Below the pieces are notes generated by a model that was not told the origin of the DNA, made no database searches, and worked only from the letters and a program-made list of their open reading frames with translations. Below, one piece after another: positions 42,992-52,024 of a DNA stretch of 64,000 bases. Position numbers and translations under genes: made by a program. Each line of letters starts with the position of its first letter. Within the stretch, counting starts at the first letter, position 1. The stretch lies in assembly GCF_013365535.1 (NCBI RefSeq), contig NZ_CP053590.1:920501-984500 (forward strand). Direction: 5' to 3'. Origin of the DNA: Aquimarina sp. TRL1 (GTDB taxonomy: Bacteria > Bacteroidota > Bacteroidia > Flavobacteriales > Flavobacteriaceae).

Positions 42992-44274
42992 TGCGCTATT
43001 TTACGATTTTTGGCTTCATTTTCTTTTAGCAGGCTTTCATTCTCGAATCGGGTGGGGGCATAAATCTCCCGTGTTTTTTTGCGCAGCTCCATTAATTCCA
43101 GACTGACTTCTTTAAAACGCTGGTGATCCTCTAAGGAATCCGGGTTTAGGGCAGTAATCAGCGTTAAAATTTCTAAAAGAGACTCTCTGTCCCCTATATC
43201 CTTTACCACCCGATAAGCTTCATAGGCATGGGCTCTTGCTTTTACAACATCCTTATTTTTATAATATTTGGTCAAATATAAATTACTAGCATATAATCCA
43301 AAAAGATCCTCTTCCTGCTCCCGGATCTGATGTGCTTTTAGCAGCATCTCTTCACTTTCCGGGTTTTCGGGATCTTTAAGAAACTTGACATAGCCTAAAT
43401 TAGCTAAAAATTTGGCATATTCTCTGGGCTGCTGTATTACCCCCTGATCTGCAATCAGGTCATTCAAAATCGCAATACTTTCTGTATACCGCCCTTGTTT
43501 TCTCAAAATACTGGCACGGGCATTTTTTGTGTTAAAAATATCTCTACTCCTAAATTGCTTCCTTGCTATAGAATCCTTAAACAATCCCATATTTCTGGTA
43601 TTCCAAAAAAGAGCTTCTTTAGGATTTCCTAAATCCATAAATGCAATTGCTATATTTTGATACAGTCCGCCAAGGAGTCTGTATTCTTGGGTTCCCTCCA
43701 GGTAGGTTAGCCCATCGGTAGCCGTCATCATACAGGCATTATGATCCCCTAAGACCCGTTGAATATTAGACATTGCCATTAAACATTTCCCTGCTCTAAT
43801 ACTATCCTTTATATTTCTATGGATTTTAAAAGATTGGTTATAAAAGTTAAAGGTTTTTAAATACTTATTTCGTTTTTTATTATAGAAACCTAATAAAAAT
43901 AAGGCTTTTCCCATATATACGCTATCTTGGCTTTGCTTAGCTACCTCTAATAAGGTATAGGAAACGGAAATGGCTCTTTTCGGTTCTTTATATTTATTAA
44001 GTAATTGTGCATATAAAACTAGCCCTTTGCAGTGCAAAGAATCCAGCGCTACGTTTTTGGCTCCGGTGATAAAGGCATTGATGGCAGCCATTCTTTCTCC
44101 CTTGGTATGAGCATTGTTTTTGGCTAGCTTATAATAGGCATCTAAAGAATCGAGCTGTTGTTGTAATTGCACAGAAACTCCCGATGAGGAAAGTTTTTTT
44201 TTGCAGGAATAAGACATTACTCCTAAAAAAAGAGCTATATATATAAAAAGGGATGAAAACAAAAGGCGTTTCAT
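42295..44274 (-). CDS. lipid-anchored TPR sensor histidine kinase (copy 1)
   Basis: The protein of 659 residues has the same layout as its neighbour: lipobox (SYSC, Cys24), TPR region to about 400, membrane helix, RLHDELGNDIFQLM, and HATPase_c. The TPR part is clearly different in sequence from copy 2. It lies 54 bases before copy 2 and 30 bases after a small lipoprotein gene, so all four genes with the regulator appear to form one operon. Confidence 0.92.
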   Translation of the reverse strand: MKRLLFSSLFIYIALFLGVMSYSCKKKLSSSGVSVQLQQQLDSLDAYYKLAKNNAHTKGERMAAINAFITGAKNVALDSLHCKGLVLYAQLLNKYKEPKRAISVSYTLLEVAKQSQDSVYMGKALFLLGFYNKKRNKYLKTFNFYNQSFKIHRNIKDSIRAGKCLMAMSNIQRVLGDHNACMMTATDGLTYLEGTQEYRLLGGLYQNIAIAFMDLGNPKEALFWNTRNMGLFKDSIARKQFRSRDIFNTKNARASILRKQGRYTESIAILNDLIADQGVIQQPREYAKFLANLGYVKFLKDPENPESEEMLLKAHQIREQEEDLFGLYASNLYLTKYYKNKDVVKARAHAYEAYRVVKDIGDRESLLEILTLITALNPDSLEDHQRFKEVSLELMELRKKTREIYAPTRFENESLLKENEAKNRKIAQVRNQNTIYLLVLLVALMGIGFSIFFFRQRTRNLAQQSKIAQFEARYETEIRISKRLHDELGNDIFQLMLQYQKNPHDPQIKEKLNTSYQRARDISRENNEFDTGSAYGQELNNMLQNYAQNGQQLLVRGLDAMEWDTQAKTTKITVYRVLQELMTNMQKHSQASLVALLFKEEDKKLIIKYSDNGVGMDLRTTISKNGLQNTEKRIQAIGGSLIFDSEKDKGVKAEIQIPN

Positions 44275-44303
44275 CCCTCAAATATACTAAATTAAATAAT
44301 TTA

Positions 44304-44465
44304 TTAAATATTATCATCATCTTCATAACCATCCTCCGCTCCTTTAGTACTCAGAACTTCGGTATGAAGGGTTTCATTTTCTTGTACACTATCATCTGGG
44401 GTACAAGCGATAAGGTTCATGCAGGTTAGGACGACGATCAGGAATACGAATTTTAATGTTTTCAT
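44304..44465 (-). CDS. small lipoprotein (53 residues) heading the kinase operon
   Basis: From ATG 44465 (MKTLKFVFLIVV) the product has a lipoprotein signal (MNLIAC) and a short acidic tail ending EDGYEDDDNI. It begins the kinase operon, 30 bases before kinase 1. Very short lipoproteins of this kind occur next to TPR kinases in Bacteroidetes. A role as ligand or accessory for the TPR sensors is conceivable but unproven. Confidence 0.65.
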   Translation of the reverse strand: MKTLKFVFLIVVLTCMNLIACTPDDSVQENETLHTEVLSTKGAEDGYEDDDNI

Positions 44466-45455
44466 GTTGATATAGTTTTTTTGTTTTCCGTGTTGGGGGC
44501 CACCCATAGGTCTTTACCCCCAAATAGGTATACTGTGCCATACCTACGACCTATGGGAAATGATCAGTTGATTGCTGGGAAAGAATGTTCCTGTGTGGCT
44601 GTGTCCCCCTTCTTTCCCCTTGGGAAACAGCAGACCACACCTGGATTTTTGGTTGATAAGATTTTATTGTACCGCAAGCGGTTTGGATATTATTTCTTAT
44701 CTGATAGTAGGCACTATGCGTCCTGTACCGGTCGCTATGACCGATATCCTAATAGTAATCCATCGTATCTGATAAGTTGTTTTTATCCGTTATCGTATAG
44801 GTTACATGACTGTACTATTTTCCTGTGTTATTTATTGAAATTTTACTCACTAAGTGAGTGTTACCGATATTGAGGCGAGCCTCAAATCAAAAAAATGATT
44901 CAACTCATTCTAAGCGTTTATATACATGCCTTTCTGGCATCCCTGGCTCATACCATATACACCTTGCACCTACTGGAATAAAAAATGCTTTTTTATCTCA
45001 GTAAATTCGAAATGCAACTGATATAATGTTCTATACATACCGCTTCTGATACGGATTGTCATGCTTTCTTAAAGATATCATATCCTTATTCCAGCGACAA
45101 TCAGCAGTGAGTAAACACGCTTTCTGGTTGAGTAAACATGGCGATCCAGCTCCTAAAAAGCATTTTTATAACATTTGCTTTTAGAATTCGTGAGCATTTC
45201 TAATAGCTCCTTTACTTTTTCTGAATAAAGGTGTCCATTTGACAATGCTCCTACCGCTATTTATAACGATAGTCTGTTGCTGGTTTTCGTGCTGCTACAT
45301 GAGTCATAAGGGATGTATCGCCACGTATTTCTTCTCTTTTCTGAGAAGTCTGCGCTTTCTTTTATAGCGTCATCCTCATGAAAAAACAATCATTCGTTTT
45401 AAACGACCTCTTCTCCAAAAAGAGAAGTTCTATCCTTATGAACTTTTGTTAAAGC
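44466..45455. other. gene-free 1-kb block rich in small inverted repeats
   Basis: No frame here looks like a real protein. The stretch is denser in G and C than its surroundings and holds many short hairpins: nested arms 44503-44512/44548-44557 and 44525-44531/44540-44546; ACCGCAAGCGGT at 44671-44682; CGGTC-GCTAT-GACCG at 44729-44743; ACTCAC-TAA-GTGAGT at 44845-44859; GAGGC-GA-GCCTC at 44872-44883. It contains the promoter side of the kinase operon and the 3' side of the ORF at 45456. A structured RNA or a decayed element is possible. Confidence 0.5.
44503..44557. repeat. nested inverted repeat upstream of the kinase operon
   Basis: CCCATAGGTC (44503-44512) is the exact reverse complement of 44548-44557, and inside it TAGGTAT (44525-44531) pairs with 44540-44546. 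It ends 38 bases upstream of the small lipoprotein start, so it could be an operator or a leader hairpin. Confidence 0.55.
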
Positions 45456-45695
45456 TTACGAAATAGCTGCTTTAACATCCATGTAACGTTCGCCGATTAC
45501 CCACGACTGAAAATACGTTTCTACTGATAGAAGTGTATTTTTCACTTTTTTGTTACTTCTGGTTTGGGTTAGTTGTTGAAGGGAGGGAGTAACAATAAAA
45601 TCACACCCACTCATATCAAGAGCGCCTTCTGTAGCTACGACTAACAATATTTTGCTGCTGTCCATCTCTATATTTGTATGTTGATGTTTTTTCAT
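45456..45695 (-). CDS. small protein of 79 residues, unknown
   Basis: A short frame (MKKHQHTNIEMDSSKILLVV and onward) with a plausible composition and no membrane segment. Support comes from an exact -7 box about 100 bases upstream (45799-45806) with a TTTG-type -33 element. No family recognised. It stands alone between two gene-free blocks. Confidence 0.5.
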   Translation of the reverse strand: MKKHQHTNIEMDSSKILLVVATEGALDMSGCDFIVTPSLQQLTQTRSNKKVKNTLLSVETYFQSWVIGERYMDVKAAIS

Positions 45696-45798
45696 TGTTA
45701 TTTTCTTTTGGTTGTTACTAATCGTGCAAATGTGTTGATCACATGCGCACTCTTTTTGCGTACTTTTTATATGTTTTATTTTTAGTTGTTTTGAGTGA

Positions 45799-45806
45799 CA
45801 AATATA
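45799..45806 (-). promoter_or_regulatory. promoter of the 79-residue ORF
   Basis: The minus strand reads TATATTTG, an exact -7 box, with TTTG about 20 bases further upstream. The start would be near 45793, leaving a leader of about 98 bases before the ATG at 45695. Confidence 0.5.
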
Positions 45807-45885
45807 CGAAAACTTTTACATTCTCACAAATACTTTTTGATTTTAACTAATTGATTATCAAATATTTATATTTAAATTTAGACAT

Positions 45886-45932
45886 AAAAATCCCTGTCCG
45901 TATTTCACGGATTTTTGACTGCTTTAGCAGTC
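45886..45932. repeat. two adjoining hairpins
   Basis: AAAAATCC (45886-45893) pairs with 45909-45916, and directly after it GACTGCT-TT-AGCAGTC (45917-45932) forms a perfect 7-bp stem. The pair forms a compact 47-base structure. Confidence 0.5.
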
Positions 45933-46121
45933 ACTTATATATCAGCTGCTTAGATTCCAAAAAATTAATTCGCTATGTCTTACTATCTGTTACTCATTTT
46001 CTTAAAAAATTTATTACATATTTTTCTGATTTAACTACTTGCTTTACTTACTATATCCATTTTTTGGTATGTATGTTGGTTCGTTTTTTTATATTTTTTT
46101 GTTTGGTTATATACTTACATC

Positions 46122-46152
46122 AAAAAAAGCGCCCAATTTCTTGGACGCTTTC
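46122..46152. terminator. hairpin, possible bidirectional terminator
   Basis: AAAGCGCCC and GGACGCTTT form a stem with one mismatch and an 8-base loop. It is A-rich on the left and T-rich on the right. Confidence 0.45.
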
Positions 46153-46626
46153 TTTGATATGGTGTGTTTTATAATCTGTCATTGTATATAATGCTCAAAA
46201 TAATTCCATAGCGTCCTTGGTGAGGATACTTCTAAAATACAGTTTCTGTCGCAGGACGTAAACGGTACTCTTATTGCGATATGTATACTATTTTGTTTCA
46301 CTTTGTTATTTTATTATACAAATATTATTAAATAAACTATTATTTTCCAAATTTTGGAATAAAAATATTTTTCAAACAATTAACAACAAGGACTTTAACC
46401 TATATTATACAGGAATAAATCTATTGCGTCTTGAAATTCTTCTAAAAACCATGTAAATCTCGGTATTTAATGCTGTTTCTACAACTGTAGACCGGAGGTA
46501 AGCGGTATATCTTCTCTAGCTGTGACTAGGAATGATCAAAATGATTCTTCGAAAGAGCTTGATAATGCTTTGAATCTCTTCAGTAAAGAGTATTAGGGAA
46601 TATACTATTATGTGATGTCCTGTAAT

Positions 46627-46686
46627 ACCTTCTATAAGGGGGAAGGAAACCCCATAGCCCCTACAGCCAGCCCCCTTATAGCGGTA
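46627..46686 (-). terminator. strong hairpin downstream of the cadherin/NHL gene
   Basis: CTATAAGGGGG (46632-46642) pairs perfectly with 46671-46681, and the flanks ATACC and GGTAT extend the stem past small bulges. It starts about 30 bases after the minus-strand stop at 46718, as expected for a terminator, though the following run is not T-rich. Confidence 0.55.
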
Positions 46687-46717
46687 TTTTTTATTTCGTT
46701 TTTCTATACTTCTTTTG

Positions 46718-48676
46718 TTACATAGTGATTTTTCGGATTTTATCATTCCCCATATCACTTATATATACATTTCCCTGTGTATCAACAGCAATTCCTGAAG
46801 GACTTGAAAACCTGGCATCAGCGGTAGTTCCATCTACATAACCACTAGGACCTCCTGTCAGGGTCGTTACCTCTCCTGTGGGAGTTACCTTCCGTATTGT
46901 ATGATTATTTCTATCAGCTACATAAATATCGCCCTGTGTATCAACTGCTATTCCATTTGGAGCAGAAAACTGTGCATTGGTCCCTGTACCATCAGAAGCT
47001 CCTCTGGTGCTCCCTGCCAAAGTACTCACCACAACAGTTCCGATGGTGGAGTTTCCTCCTACTTGAAAAGAAATTGAAATTTTGCGAATCCTATTATTAC
47101 CGGAATCTGCTACATATAGTGTTTGTAATCCGTCTATCGCGATTCCTACAGGATCTCCGAATTGTGCGTTGACACCTGTACCATCTGCAAAACCTTCTGT
47201 GCTTCCTGCAAGAGTCGTAACCACTCCTCCCTGGGTAATCCTTCGGATTTTATGGTTCCCTCTATCTGCCACATATAAATTCCCCTGACTATCAATAGTG
47301 ATCCCCTGCGGATCCGAAAACTGAGCATCTGTTCCTACATCATCAGCAAATCCCTGAGTACTTCCTGCTAGGGTTGTAACCACTCCTGCGGGCGTAATTT
47401 TACGGATTTTATGATTTCTTCTTTCAGTTACGTATAGATTTCCCTGTGCATCTATAGTTATTCCATAAGGATCAGCAAACCTGGCATTGGTTCCCGTACC
47501 ATCAGCAAATCCATAGGTGCTTCCTGCAAAGGTAGTTGTAGTTCCATCTGGAGTAATTTTGCGTATTCTATGATTGCTTGTGTCTGTAACATAGACATTC
47601 CCCTGTGCATCAACGGCTGTTCCGGATGGAAGGTAAAATTGTGCATTAGCACCTGTACCATCCGCAAATCCACGGCTACTTCCTGCCAAGGTACTTACTA
47701 TCATGGTATCTGCAACATCGATCACATCAATTCTAATATCTTCCGAATTGGACAACACTCCATCAGATACTGTCACGGTAATCGTATGACTTGTTGCGGT
47801 TTCATAATCCAGGCTTTTACCTGCTGCCAGACTTATCTCTCCATTGGTACTACCAATCTCAAAGAGTCCGTTCGCATCATTCGTTAGGGAGAAAGTAAGT
47901 GCATCTCCTTCTGGATCTGTTGCTTTTATGAATGCGAATACGACAGTATCATCGATGTCTTCTGCTGCATCATCAATAATAGAACTATCATCCCAGATCG
48001 GCGCTTCATTAACATTCGAGATCGTAATGGTTACATCATTGGATATTGTTAATACTCCATCACTTACACTTACGGTCAGGGTATAAGTAGCTTTTGTTTC
48101 ATAATCCAACTGCTTGCCTGATATCAAACTTAGTTCTCCGGTACTGCTGATCTCAAACAGATCATCCTCATTGGACACTATCGCATACTGTAAATCATCT
48201 CCTTCTGCATCCGTAGCGACTACTACACCTATGATTGTTGTGCCATTTATATCTTCGGAGGCTGTAAAGGTTTGTGCAGTTAATACAGGGGCTGTATTTT
48301 CATCTACGTCGATTACATTGATTGTCATTTTTGCAGCAGAAGTCGCTTCTCCATCGGATACCTCAACAGTAATTGAATGGCTTTTAGCAGTTTCATAATC
48401 CAGTTTTTTACCTGCTGCCAGACTAAGGCTTCCTGTAGCGCTAACTGCAAATAATCCATTACTGTTTTCGGTTAACGAAAAATGCAGGGTATCTCCCTCT
48501 AAATCAGCGGCCACTATCTGACCAAACTTGTCTGTATCCTTAGCTGCTTCTGAGGCATTAAATGATTGTGCCTCTATCTCCGGAGCAGTATTACTAATTG
48601 ATTGATCGTCATCTTTTTTACAGGAAAAGATGACAATAGCTCCTGCAATTATTACTAGTTGTTTTATTTTTCTCAT
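46718..48676 (-). CDS. lipoprotein with three cadherin-like repeats and an NHL propeller
   Basis: The protein of 652 residues has a lipobox (VIFSC) and an Asp-rich linker, then three cadherin-like repeats (about 30-325; each with LDYET, HSITVEVSDG or similar, and DVDENTAP-type links). Six NHL repeats follow (about 330-652; each with GxxxDAQGNxYVxDxxNHxIRKIT and a TLAGS segment), enough for one six-bladed propeller. Such proteins are surface-exposed and bind proteins or glycans. Blade DNA is similar from copy to copy, suggesting repeat expansion or recombination. It is a single-gene unit. Confidence 0.88.
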   Translation of the reverse strand: MRKIKQLVIIAGAIVIFSCKKDDDQSISNTAPEIEAQSFNASEAAKDTDKFGQIVAADLEGDTLHFSLTENSNGLFAVSATGSLSLAAGKKLDYETAKSHSITVEVSDGEATSAAKMTINVIDVDENTAPVLTAQTFTASEDINGTTIIGVVVATDAEGDDLQYAIVSNEDDLFEISSTGELSLISGKQLDYETKATYTLTVSVSDGVLTISNDVTITISNVNEAPIWDDSSIIDDAAEDIDDTVVFAFIKATDPEGDALTFSLTNDANGLFEIGSTNGEISLAAGKSLDYETATSHTITVTVSDGVLSNSEDIRIDVIDVADTMIVSTLAGSSRGFADGTGANAQFYLPSGTAVDAQGNVYVTDTSNHRIRKITPDGTTTTFAGSTYGFADGTGTNARFADPYGITIDAQGNLYVTERRNHKIRKITPAGVVTTLAGSTQGFADDVGTDAQFSDPQGITIDSQGNLYVADRGNHKIRRITQGGVVTTLAGSTEGFADGTGVNAQFGDPVGIAIDGLQTLYVADSGNNRIRKISISFQVGGNSTIGTVVVSTLAGSTRGASDGTGTNAQFSAPNGIAVDTQGDIYVADRNNHTIRKVTPTGEVTTLTGGPSGYVDGTTADARFSSPSGIAVDTQGNVYISDMGNDKIRKITM

Positions 48677-49128
48677 TACTTTTATTTTACTTACTTTTTA
48701 TTATATAATTATTGATTGTTTCCACCTCTCTCAAATTCTTAGATCTGATTTTTATGTATATGTTTGGAATATTATAGCATGGAATCACATGTTAATGACC
48801 GAGGTTCATCATTAGAGATGTGTCCCAACATCTTCTATAATGAAATGCAGAAAATGTCATGAATCTATGATTGTGTGATTAGTTGATCACTGAGGTAGTG
48901 TAGATACCTTATTTTTGTTACAGGAAATTGTAATTGCTATTACTGATATTGGTTGCGTAATTTTTCTTGTCATATTTTAGGGTTATGCGTTGTACATTCT
49001 AAAGACAAGAATACTGAGAATCAAAAAGAGTATCGGGAACGAGTTTATGAATTCCCAAATGAGTTTGTGAATAGGAATAGTAGTGTCACATTTCTTCCCT
49101 TTCCCTTGTTATAGGGGAACATTCATTG
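48677..49128. other. intergenic region between the cadherin/NHL gene and the small-gene array
   Basis: About 450 bases with no credible gene. TTCCC and GGGAA arms at 49101-49119 form a modest hairpin just after the last array gene (stop at 49129) and may end its transcript. The left part should contain the promoter of the 46718 gene. Confidence 0.5.
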
Positions 49129-49641
49129 TTATTCATTATTGCTTTTGGTAGGAAAGTTTCTTACTCCATAAAGTATTAATTCATTTTTATCATACGTATG
49201 ATCCTCTGGGTATTCGCACCAATTATTAAATAAAAACTCGACACCGCTATCAAAAATTATTTTATCCCAAAATTTATCTTGATGCTCCGTATATTTAATA
49301 TTTTCTGCATGTATACGACGTATAATTTCTTTGTATTGTACGGGTTTTGAGACTGTAAAAAAGTACGTGTCTATTTCAATTTTATTGGTTAATGCAAAAA
49401 CTCTGGTACTTGGTTTCTCTATAAAAACATCATCAAACCCCTGACAGGTAATGGCATAAATTTTACAGGAGGTTGCATATAAAAACCGGAAGCCATTATA
49501 ATACAACCCAAATCTTCCATTTTTATAATCACTTATTTTATAGGGTGTTCCTAAATAGTCAATCACCTCATCCTTATGCATCCCAATAGAGATAGCTCCA
49601 AATCTACCCGTCAAAACAAAATCTTTAATTGATATAATCAT
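49129..49641 (-). CDS. unknown array protein, paralogue of the one at 60312
   Basis: The protein of 170 residues has no signal or membrane segment. It shares a pattern with the protein at 60312-60818: an early F-x2-TGRF-x2-(I/L)-x-(I/L)G, a central aromatic (Y)xG(F/I)x(F), K(I/L)Yx(I), and a late SGVE(F/L)xF(N). I have seen this pattern in small proteins near polymorphic toxins but give no name. It is the last gene of the array, 9 bases after its neighbour. Confidence 0.7.
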   Translation of the reverse strand: MIISIKDFVLTGRFGAISIGMHKDEVIDYLGTPYKISDYKNGRFGLYYNGFRFLYATSCKIYAITCQGFDDVFIEKPSTRVFALTNKIEIDTYFFTVSKPVQYKEIIRRIHAENIKYTEHQDKFWDKIIFDSGVEFLFNNWCEYPEDHTYDKNELILYGVRNFPTKSNNE

Positions 49642-49650
49642 GGTGCTTAT

Positions 49651-50325
49651 TTATAATTTGTTGTCCCATATCCAGTATTTCTTATTTCCTATATAACCAC
49701 TTATGTAATCTAAAAACTCATCTGCTAAATCACTTTTAGCTTCTAAGTCTAATGCTTGGTATATCTGTTCTATAAAATGTACCGTATCATAGGTTTTCTG
49801 TTGAGATAGTCCTAATTCTTTATATTTTACCAAACAAGAATATCCTTTTTTTGCCAGCTCGTTAAAGGTTGAATCATCAAAACAATTTATGAGTTGTTGT
49901 ATTTCACTAATTAATTCGGATTCTATTTGTGTTAGATCTTCTTTTTTGACAACAGGTATTATTTTTCCGTTAACAACCGGAACCATCACAGTTGTAAACA
50001 TATTGGTAACACCTCCCTTGGAAAGTAATAAATTTGCCAAATCATCAGGGGATTTCACTTTTTGCAAGTGATATGCTGGTTGATGATCTACATAGGTAAA
50101 ACAATAATAATCTCCTGTAATGGTTATGTTTTTATCTATTTCAGAATTCCTTCCTTTAACTGGTACTCCTGATGGTTGATGAATTTGTAATTCTTTATTC
50201 AAAACACTGTTTTCCTGATCAAAAAGCATCCATTCCCACAGTTCTTGTATTGTAAAATTCCCTTCTATTTCTTCAAAATGAATAGCGGATAATTGTTCTA
50301 GTATGTTTACTAAATTATAGCTCAT
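49651..50325 (-). CDS. unknown array protein (224 residues)
   Basis: A soluble, mixed alpha/beta protein with no recognised family. The N-terminal half has FTIQELWEWMLFDQ; a middle segment has VNGKIIPVVKKEDL. The C-terminal half is helical (TYDTVHFIEQIYQALDLEAK). It lies 32 bases after the 50358 gene. Confidence 0.7.
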   Translation of the reverse strand: MSYNLVNILEQLSAIHFEEIEGNFTIQELWEWMLFDQENSVLNKELQIHQPSGVPVKGRNSEIDKNITITGDYYCFTYVDHQPAYHLQKVKSPDDLANLLLSKGGVTNMFTTVMVPVVNGKIIPVVKKEDLTQIESELISEIQQLINCFDDSTFNELAKKGYSCLVKYKELGLSQQKTYDTVHFIEQIYQALDLEAKSDLADEFLDYISGYIGNKKYWIWDNKL

Positions 50326-50357
50326 TCAAAAAATTGGTTTGTCGTTTTATAACTATT

Positions 50358-51032
50358 TTATTCAACTAGCTTTTGACATACAATATGCATTAAACTCTTA
50401 AAACTAGTTTGATGTAATTCTACTTTAAAAGAATCAGCTATGCATTCGAAAACATTATCATGAAAACCAAAAAAGAAGTGTTTAGCATTCTTCCAGTTTT
50501 CTGGATTGTGATTGGTATGTATACTATTTATTTCCTTAATTTCTTTTACCCAACTGGAATTGATAATTTGTAAAGGAGCGTAAAGTTCTAGGCCTTTACC
50601 ATATAATGGATGTCCTTCGAATACTTCATCATTTGGGGCACCCAACTTAGCTGATGTGCAATGTATAAATTCTACTAAGGCTAAAGAGGTAGCTTTATCG
50701 CTTGCTGTGTCTACTATGGTTGTATAGGTCCCATCCCAGTCTGGATCCACTGATTTCACATAAAACAGTAAATATGCTTTATGATCATTCATAAACAAAT
50801 GAGGAAGTGGGGCTCCTACATCCCATGCAACTGGAAAATCCATAACGTCTGCATGTTCTTCATTTTTTGAAGCAGCCAGTTGGCGTTCGCATATAAGCAA
50901 ATTCTTAGAAGCTTTATTGAACTCTGACCATTCAATACCTGTGTTTTTTGTAGAAACAGCAATACTAGCTTTTTTTAGTCTTGCTTTTGCTTCATTCAAT
51001 TTATCCTCGTAGTGATTTTTATTTACAGACAT
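50358..51032 (-). CDS. unknown array protein with FFFGFHDN motif
   Basis: The protein of 224 residues starts with a coiled-coil-like segment (EDKLNEAKARLKKASIAV). A conserved-looking core follows: FPVAWDVGAPLPHLF, then WDGTYTTIVD, and near the end HFFFGFHDNVFECIADSF. The last motif is shared by uncharacterised proteins I associate with toxin-immunity loci, from memory only. No signal peptide. Confidence 0.7.
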   Translation of the reverse strand: MSVNKNHYEDKLNEAKARLKKASIAVSTKNTGIEWSEFNKASKNLLICERQLAASKNEEHADVMDFPVAWDVGAPLPHLFMNDHKAYLLFYVKSVDPDWDGTYTTIVDTASDKATSLALVEFIHCTSAKLGAPNDEVFEGHPLYGKGLELYAPLQIINSSWVKEIKEINSIHTNHNPENWKNAKHFFFGFHDNVFECIADSFKVELHQTSFKSLMHIVCQKLVE

Positions 51033-51060
51033 GGCTTGTAATTCTATATTATAGTTTTAC

Positions 51061-52020
51061 TCAGGTGTTTTGTTCTGTTACTTTTATTTTGGTAATCTTT
51101 TTTAGGTCTATATCAATAATTGTCCCGGTATTTCCATAGCAAATCAGATGCTTGTCTATGACTTCTGCTTTATAGATTGGGTTTGAAAATGTAAAAAAGA
51201 TTGCCCAATTTAAATCTCCATTCCTTGTTGTGGAAGCCACATAGCCTTCGTTCCCCATAGCGCCATCACCAAATACAATTTTTTGATTTTCATATTCAAA
51301 AGCTCCGTGAAAAATATCAATCTCTGTCCAGATGTCATCATCGTATTTTTCAATTCCTTCTAATGTTGTGTCACACAGAGGGGCCCAATATTGTTTGGTT
51401 TCTCCAGTATTGGGATCATAGGTACTGTATACATTTCCTATAATAAAATCTCCTTCTCCCATAACAATACAATCAAAACCAGGCAAATAGCCTTGTTTCC
51501 ATTTTTCCTGTATTTTAGGATGCAGCATATATTCTAACTCCTCAAAATTTATTTTCTCTACTTCTTGTAAAAAATGGTTTGGCAAATCTTCTAAAAATTG
51601 TCTTACCTGATTTAATTTATCTTTCACCAAATTGGTCTGATTAAGCCTTTTAATTTCTATGGTCTCTGTCTCCTTTGGTTGTAATAATTCATTGAAAGAA
51701 CTGCACAGTTGATATTTAAAATGAAGGTATCCTGCACTTACACTTAAGTAAACCATCGCAGTTAAAAAATGAGGTTTTACAGTTTCGTTTGACCATTGAT
51801 ACTCCTCAAAATCTAGCTCTAATCGCCATTGTTTGTTTCCTCCCCAACTGGCATATTCAAACTGGCAAATAATAGGCAAAGGGTGCTGAAACTCTTTTTC
51901 TTTTAAAATTTGTTCATATTCGGGGGTTATATCTTGTTGTATGATCGTTAACTGCTCTCTTAGAAGTGTATTGAGTTCCTTATAAAATTTACTTTTTTTT
52001 ACAATTTCTATCTCCTCCAT
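51061..52020 (-). CDS. unknown array protein (319 residues)
   Basis: A soluble protein with a helical first half (many Glu/Lys/Gln) and a beta-rich second half containing MGEGDFIIGNVYS, then FDGAMGN-like glycine-rich turns and HLICYGNTGTIIDID at the end. No recognised family. It starts only 4 bases after the 52025 gene. Confidence 0.68.
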   Translation of the reverse strand: MEEIEIVKKSKFYKELNTLLREQLTIIQQDITPEYEQILKEKEFQHPLPIICQFEYASWGGNKQWRLELDFEEYQWSNETVKPHFLTAMVYLSVSAGYLHFKYQLCSSFNELLQPKETETIEIKRLNQTNLVKDKLNQVRQFLEDLPNHFLQEVEKINFEELEYMLHPKIQEKWKQGYLPGFDCIVMGEGDFIIGNVYSTYDPNTGETKQYWAPLCDTTLEGIEKYDDDIWTEIDIFHGAFEYENQKIVFGDGAMGNEGYVASTTRNGDLNWAIFFTFSNPIYKAEVIDKHLICYGNTGTIIDIDLKKITKIKVTEQNT

Positions 52021-52024
52021 AGTG

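Larger units (their letters stand above)
45807..46717. other. gene-free block with several hairpins
   Basis: About 900 very AT-rich bases. Open frames exist (for example 45851-46174) but encode low-complexity Phe/Ile/Leu/Tyr strings and are not credible. The visible structure is three hairpins, listed separately. Confidence 0.55.

Noticed and set aside
44481..44873. 130-residue plus-strand ORF in the hairpin-rich block
   Set aside because: Composition is not protein-like and the frame runs through several inverted repeats.
45851..46174. 107-residue plus-strand ORF
   Set aside because: Low-complexity Phe/Ile/Leu/Tyr string typical of AT-rich noncoding DNA, no promoter or neighbour support.
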